The translations under genes were made by a program, and so were the position numbers. Source: Denitrovibrio sp. (lineage in GTDB: Bacteria > Chrysiogenota > Deferribacteres > Deferribacterales > Geovibrionaceae). From it: a DNA stretch of 64,000 nt. The notes under the pieces are model-generated. The model saw nothing but the letters and a program-made list of their open reading frames with translations. It searched no databases and had not been told where the DNA came from. This document shows, in pieces, positions 60,119 to 64,000 of this stretch. Each line of letters starts with the position of its first letter. Within the stretch, counting starts at the first letter, position 1. The stretch spans positions 310,001 to 374,000 of the forward strand of contig PKTN01000005.1 in assembly GCA_002869185.1 (NCBI GenBank), in the 5' to 3' direction.

Positions 60119-60233
60119 ATATTATTTTATTGCCTCTTGTGTATAATTACAATCTCTTTAAGCAGAAAAAACTTCCATTTAAGCTGTCTATATGTAAAAT
60201 TAAATATTGTAACTGTTTATTCGGAGGATATTG

Positions 60234-61265
60234 TTGAAACGACTTGAATTTAATGAGGCTGTTGAACTTTTGAAAAATTCAGACATTTTAGAGTTAGCTA
60301 CAGCTGCTAATAGTAAACGTAATGAGATGCACCCTAATAAAACCGTAACTTTTGTTGTAGATAGAAACATAAATTATTCAAATATATGTTCATGCAAGTG
60401 CTCTTTCTGTGCTTTTTATCGTGAAAAAGAGGCTAAAGATGCCTATGTGATGGATAAAGAGACACTCAAACAAAAAATCGAAGAGACAAAAGCTCTGGGT
60501 GGTACTCAGATACTTTTACAAGGTGGGTTGCATCCCGATCTTAAGATAGAGTTTTATGAAGACATGCTTAGGTTTATGAAAGATCTTGGTGTCTGGATAC
60601 ATGGGTTTTCAGCTCCAGAGGTTGCTCATATAGCATCTCTTTCAGATATGACAGTAGAAGAGACTATAAAGAGGCTTAGGGTTGCTGGGCTGGATAGTAT
60701 ACCTGGTGCTGGTGCGGAGCTTCTCATAGATGAAGAACGTAAAAAGATAAGTCCTAACAAAATTAGCTCAGATAAGTGGTTATCTGTTATGGAGACTGCA
60801 CACGGTCTTGGTATGAAGACGACAGCCACAATGATGTTCAAAAAAGAAGATTCTGCCGAAAAAATTATTGAGCATTTAGATAAAATTCGTAGTCTGCAAG
60901 ATAAAACAGGAGGATTCACTGCTTTTATCCCATGGCCGTTTCAACCAGATAATACCGAGCTGGGTGGTGGACATGTTTCAGCTGTCGAATATTTACGAAT
61001 TATAGCAATTTCAAGGCTTTACCTTGATAATGTGCCTAATATTCAGGTATCATGGGTTACACAGGGACCTAAAGTTGGTCAAACAGCACTATTTTTTGGC
61101 GGAAATGACTTTGGCTCTCTAATGATAGAAGAGAATGTTGTTGCTGCTTGTGGTGCAGCGTTTAGAATGAGTACGGATGAGATTACCAATACCATATTTA
61201 GAGCAGGGTTTAAGCCAGCTCAGAGGGATATGGAATATAATATATTGAGGTACTTCGCTGAATAA
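60234..61265 (+). CDS. mqnC: Dehypoxanthine futalosine cyclase MqnC
   Basis: MqnC is a radical-SAM enzyme of the futalosine menaquinone pathway, forming cyclic dehypoxanthine futalosine. The 343-residue protein has the CxxxCxxC cluster at Cys52, Cys56 and Cys59 (ICSCKCSFCAFYR), GGTQILLQGGLHPDL, PGAGAELL and the C-terminal GFKPAQRDMEY. It belongs to the MqnC/MqnE/CofH group; the length and GAGAELL motif favour MqnC. TTG at 60234 has GGAGG six bases upstream (60231 TTG is a little close). Confidence 0.85.
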   Translation: MKRLEFNEAVELLKNSDILELATAANSKRNEMHPNKTVTFVVDRNINYSNICSCKCSFCAFYREKEAKDAYVMDKETLKQKIEETKALGGTQILLQGGLHPDLKIEFYEDMLRFMKDLGVWIHGFSAPEVAHIASLSDMTVEETIKRLRVAGLDSIPGAGAELLIDEERKKISPNKISSDKWLSVMETAHGLGMKTTATMMFKKEDSAEKIIEHLDKIRSLQDKTGGFTAFIPWPFQPDNTELGGGHVSAVEYLRIIAISRLYLDNVPNIQVSWVTQGPKVGQTALFFGGNDFGSLMIEENVVAACGAAFRMSTDEITNTIFRAGFKPAQRDMEYNILRYFAE

Positions 61266-61272
61266 AGATTTC

Positions 61273-62427
61273 TTGGAAGTCTTGGTTGAGATTTCCGAAA
61301 AAATGAACAGCATGTTTGAGATACATAACCTTCTTCCTGCGATTATCAATATTGCAAAAGAGTATCTTGAGGTTAAACGTATATCTTTGATGCTTATTGA
61401 GGATGAGTCTCTGAAGATGTATGCTCACGCTGGGTTTGATGTGGATTATTCAACTGTTCACATAAAACTTGGTGAAGGTATAGCAGGAAAGGTTGCAAAA
61501 ACAGGCATTGAGGTTATGGTTAATCATAACGATGAAACACGTGAAGAGCTTGGTTATGAGGCATCTTCATTCATGTCTGTTCCACTTAAAAAAGGTGATA
61601 AAGTACTTGGTGTTTTGAACCTAACAGATAAAGAGGGTGACTACTTTAACGATGTTGACGTAAAAGTGGCAAGATACATAGCGTCTCAGTGTGCGTTAGG
61701 TGTTGATAGGTTCAATGTTTATCATGATATGCGTAAGAGTGAAAACCTGCGTGTAATCGGAATGTTGAATTCGTCTATAGCTCACGACATAAAGAACCTT
61801 TTGAATATAGTTCAGTCATACCTAGAGCTTATCGACCTTGAGGAAGACCTAAATCCTGAGATGCAAGAGTATATTGACTCAATTCACTCAGAAGTTAAGC
61901 GTATCCATGGGTTGACGCTTGATCTATTAGATTTTTCTAGGCAGAGAGTTTCAATTAATCTTGAGACCTTTAAAGTCTCTGAAATGTTTGCAGAAATATC
62001 TAAACATGCTAATATTATGACTAAAGACACCGATATTTTAGTAGAGGTAACTACCTTAGATGACATAACTATGCAGGTTGATAGAGGGAAGCTCTTTAGA
62101 GTGCTTTTTAACCTTGTTTCAAATGCAATAGATGCACTAGGTAGTACCGGTAGCGTAAGACTTACATCAGAACTTGATGGTGAGCACTGTTTATTTAAAG
62201 TTCGTGACACAGGCAAGGGTATACCCAATGAGCACCTTGCAAAGCTGTTTCAACCCTTCTTTACTTCTGGTAAAGCAAAGGGTACTGGGCTTGGACTCGC
62301 CATAGTTAAGATGATAGTTGAAGCGCATAATGGAACTATTAAAGTAGATTCAGCTGAGGGCTTTTTCACTGAGTTTACTGTAAGGATACCATATAATTAT
62401 GAATCTTTTAAAGAATTACACAAGTAA
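61273..62427 (+). CDS. GAF-domain sensor histidine kinase
   Basis: A 384-residue cytoplasmic kinase: GAF domain (about 15-150), HisKA with His in SSIAHDIKNLLNIV (about 170) and the ATPase domain (NLVSNAIDAL, DTGKGIP, GTGLGLAIV). No membrane segment. The start is unclear: TTG at 61273 lies 8 bases after the mqnC stop with a weak ribosome site. The frame extends upstream to a CTG (61258) overlapping mqnC, giving the family-like NKDFLEVLVEISEKM. Cotranscribed with mqnC and the FapA-like gene. The partner receiver is not in view. Confidence 0.85.
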   Translation: MEVLVEISEKMNSMFEIHNLLPAIINIAKEYLEVKRISLMLIEDESLKMYAHAGFDVDYSTVHIKLGEGIAGKVAKTGIEVMVNHNDETREELGYEASSFMSVPLKKGDKVLGVLNLTDKEGDYFNDVDVKVARYIASQCALGVDRFNVYHDMRKSENLRVIGMLNSSIAHDIKNLLNIVQSYLELIDLEEDLNPEMQEYIDSIHSEVKRIHGLTLDLLDFSRQRVSINLETFKVSEMFAEISKHANIMTKDTDILVEVTTLDDITMQVDRGKLFRVLFNLVSNAIDALGSTGSVRLTSELDGEHCLFKVRDTGKGIPNEHLAKLFQPFFTSGKAKGTGLGLAIVKMIVEAHNGTIKVDSAEGFFTEFTVRIPYNYESFKELHK

Positions 62428-63940
62428 GAATGAAGCGGAGCTTGCAAAACTTTTTGATAAGCGCTACGGCCTTGATTTAAACGAGTTCATCTTTTCGCGT
62501 GATGACTCCGGTCGTATTATTGTTAAAGTTGTTTCAGAGGAATCTGTTGATGCTGATGCAGAAATGGTTATTTCATCTGATGGTCTCAAAGCATCTATAA
62601 ACTTATTCCCTGCAATAAATGATGGGAAAGTATTAACATCTAATCGTGTGATGGAGTTTCTCCAAGAGGATAATATCACCGTTAATATCCACCGAGATGC
62701 TATAGATAATGCTGTTAGCCTTTGTAACGAAGGTGGGATTTCTGAGGGGATAGTGATCGCTGAGGGTGTTGAGCCTATTCATGGAAAAAACTCGCAGATC
62801 ATTTTGAATTTTGACCCTCTTAAGAATAAACCAAAGATCCTACGTAATGGTAGGGTTGATTATAAAAACGTAGATAATATCAGAACTGTGAATGAAGGAG
62901 ATTTGCTCCTTACCTTAAAACCTGCAACTTCAGGTGTTCGTGGTCTTAGCATTAGAAATGAAGAGATTCCTGCTATCGCTGGTGTTGATACTAGTATCTC
63001 TTTTGGTGAAGGTGTTAGAGAAGAGAAAGAGGGGACGGAGTATTATGCAACAACAGATGGATGCGTGTCGTTTGCTAGAAATACACTTGAAGTAAATCCT
63101 GTCTATGTTGTTCGTGGAAATGTTGACTACACTAGTGGAAATATTACCTTCAATGGTAGTGTTCATGTAAAGAATGATGTCCTAAGTGATTTCACGATAA
63201 AAGCTGAAAAAGATATTTTCATAGAAGGTCTCTGTCAGGATGCTCATCTTGAAGCTGGTGGCAATATTATTATAAAGCTTGGCGTTAAGGGTGATCTTAA
63301 AGGTAGTATCAAGGCAAAAGGCGATGTAACTATTGGTTATGCTGAAGGTGCTAAAATTGAAACTAAAGGTAATATTGAGATTCAGAAATATGCCTACAGT
63401 TCCATCCTGAAAGCGGGTGGGAAGATCGAGGCACTAAAAGAACCTGGCGTTATTGCAGGTGGCACACTTGTCGCTTTTTCTGAAGTACGTATGCTTCAGG
63501 CAGGAACAACAGGTAATTCTAAATTTCTAATTAACGTAGGGACAAAATATTATTTTGCTGAGGAAATGGATGCTCTTAAGACTTCTCAGCTCAAGCTAGA
63601 GGAGAGTAAAGGGAAGATCGATGAGTTCCTCGGCAGTGTAAACCTTAAGAGTAAAGAAGTATTGGCTAACCCGAAGGTTCGTCAGCTGATTACTATGCGT
63701 AAGCAGATAGATAAGAAGGTCGCTGATGTAGATGAAAAGATGAAAAAACTTATTAAAGAAGCTCACCACCCTAAACCAAAACTTAAGGTTACGGGAGAAC
63801 TATTCGGTGGACTTGATGTTCAGATATATAGAGAGAAGGTGACAGTGAGAGAGAACCAAAAGAATGTCGTTTACTTTTTTGAGGATAAATATCAGCAGAT
63901 TAAGTTTGTATCATTGGAAGATAAAGACTGGCAAGAATGA
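62399..63940 (+). CDS. FapA/DUF342-family protein
   Basis: A 513-residue protein of the DUF342 (FapA) family. The central and C-terminal part is a right-handed beta helix with repeats (ITFNGSVHVKNDVLSDF, IKLGVKGDLKGSIKAKGDV, GAKIETKGNIEIQ), then a coiled coil (about 400-455). Family members are linked to flagellar or sporulation control and membrane-associated assemblies; the exact function is uncertain. It overlaps the histidine kinase by 29 bases and uvrA by 4. Confidence 0.85.
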   Translation: MNLLKNYTSKNEAELAKLFDKRYGLDLNEFIFSRDDSGRIIVKVVSEESVDADAEMVISSDGLKASINLFPAINDGKVLTSNRVMEFLQEDNITVNIHRDAIDNAVSLCNEGGISEGIVIAEGVEPIHGKNSQIILNFDPLKNKPKILRNGRVDYKNVDNIRTVNEGDLLLTLKPATSGVRGLSIRNEEIPAIAGVDTSISFGEGVREEKEGTEYYATTDGCVSFARNTLEVNPVYVVRGNVDYTSGNITFNGSVHVKNDVLSDFTIKAEKDIFIEGLCQDAHLEAGGNIIIKLGVKGDLKGSIKAKGDVTIGYAEGAKIETKGNIEIQKYAYSSILKAGGKIEALKEPGVIAGGTLVAFSEVRMLQAGTTGNSKFLINVGTKYYFAEEMDALKTSQLKLEESKGKIDEFLGSVNLKSKEVLANPKVRQLITMRKQIDKKVADVDEKMKKLIKEAHHPKPKLKVTGELFGGLDVQIYREKVTVRENQKNVVYFFEDKYQQIKFVSLEDKDWQE

Positions 63941-64000
63941 ATGACCATATAATTATTAAAGGTGCCAGGCAGCACAATCTAAAGAATATCAATCTTGATA
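63937..64000 (+). CDS. uvrA: Excinuclease UvrA, N-terminal fragment
   Basis: The first 21 codons of a gene cut by the window edge: MNDHIIIKGARQHNLKNINLD. This matches the very conserved N-terminus of UvrA (IxIKGARxHNLKNI), the damage-recognition ATPase of nucleotide excision repair. The ATG at 63937 overlaps the preceding TGA in an ATGA. Confidence 0.88.
   Translation, partial: MNDHIIIKGARQHNLKNINLD

Overview
The window is an AT-rich, gene-dense bacterial chromosome segment with no tRNA, rRNA, IS element or CRISPR array that I can see. It fits a Gram-negative, flagellated, menaquinone-using bacterium: there are several lipobox lipoproteins, a CheA/CheZ/CheY chemotaxis set, FlhF/FlhG flagellar placement genes, HrcA/CIRCE heat-shock control and MqnC of the futalosine menaquinone route. 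My best guess from gene content is the Deferribacterota or a relative. That is inference, not a sequence match.

Layout. 1-4.1 kb: the end of an EAL c-di-GMP phosphodiesterase, murI, a MocR-type regulator with a divergent DUF2917 gene, and a Sir2-like deacetylase. 4.1-9.0 kb: hrcA-grpE-dnaK-dnaJ behind a sigma-70-type promoter and a perfect CIRCE operator. 9.2-14.3 kb: argH, a lipoprotein, der and an aminotransferase. 14.3-20.5 kb: a hybrid histidine kinase, an IclR regulator, an EAL-HDOD protein, a broken nitroreductase and a DUF362 ferredoxin. 20.5-33.6 kb (minus strand): dnaN-recF-gyrB-gyrA-folD-mnmE-mnmG-rsmG and an LpoA-like lipoprotein. This is an origin-proximal set, and a perfect 16-bp parS site lies between mnmE and mnmG. 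33.8-34.7 kb: a protein made of two fused Hfq/Sm domains and a single-domain receiver. 34.9-60.1 kb (minus strand): a run of about 25 kb of flagellar and chemotaxis genes, fliR-flhB-flhA-flhF-flhG-(orf)-fliA-cheB-fliM-fliY-cheY-cheZ-cheA. It continues into envelope proteins, a SpoIIE phosphatase/STAS/STAS-HEAT/CheR module, a PilZ-like protein, FliK-like and DUF6115-like proteins, an MscS channel and a ferredoxin-domain protein. 60.2-64.0 kb: mqnC, a GAF histidine kinase, a FapA/DUF342 protein and the first codons of uvrA.

The most striking feature is damage at single codons. Five genes that are otherwise intact from end to end (dnaK, a nitroreductase, folD, a STAS-HEAT gene and flhF) each contain exactly one in-frame TAA or TAG. 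A sixth small gene looks frameshifted at its start codon. Other conserved positions (GyrB, ArgH, Der, FlhF, FolD) carry residues that most simply arise by G:C to T:A transversion. Ordinary genes here do end with TAA and TAG, so global reassignment of these codons is unlikely. The choices are sequencing or DNA-damage error, a mutator or decaying lineage, or site-specific readthrough. Further points of interest are the tandem Hfq protein, a second near-perfect parS inside fliM, a possible partner-switching module attached to CheR, and a [2Fe-2S] protein of unknown function next to MscS.
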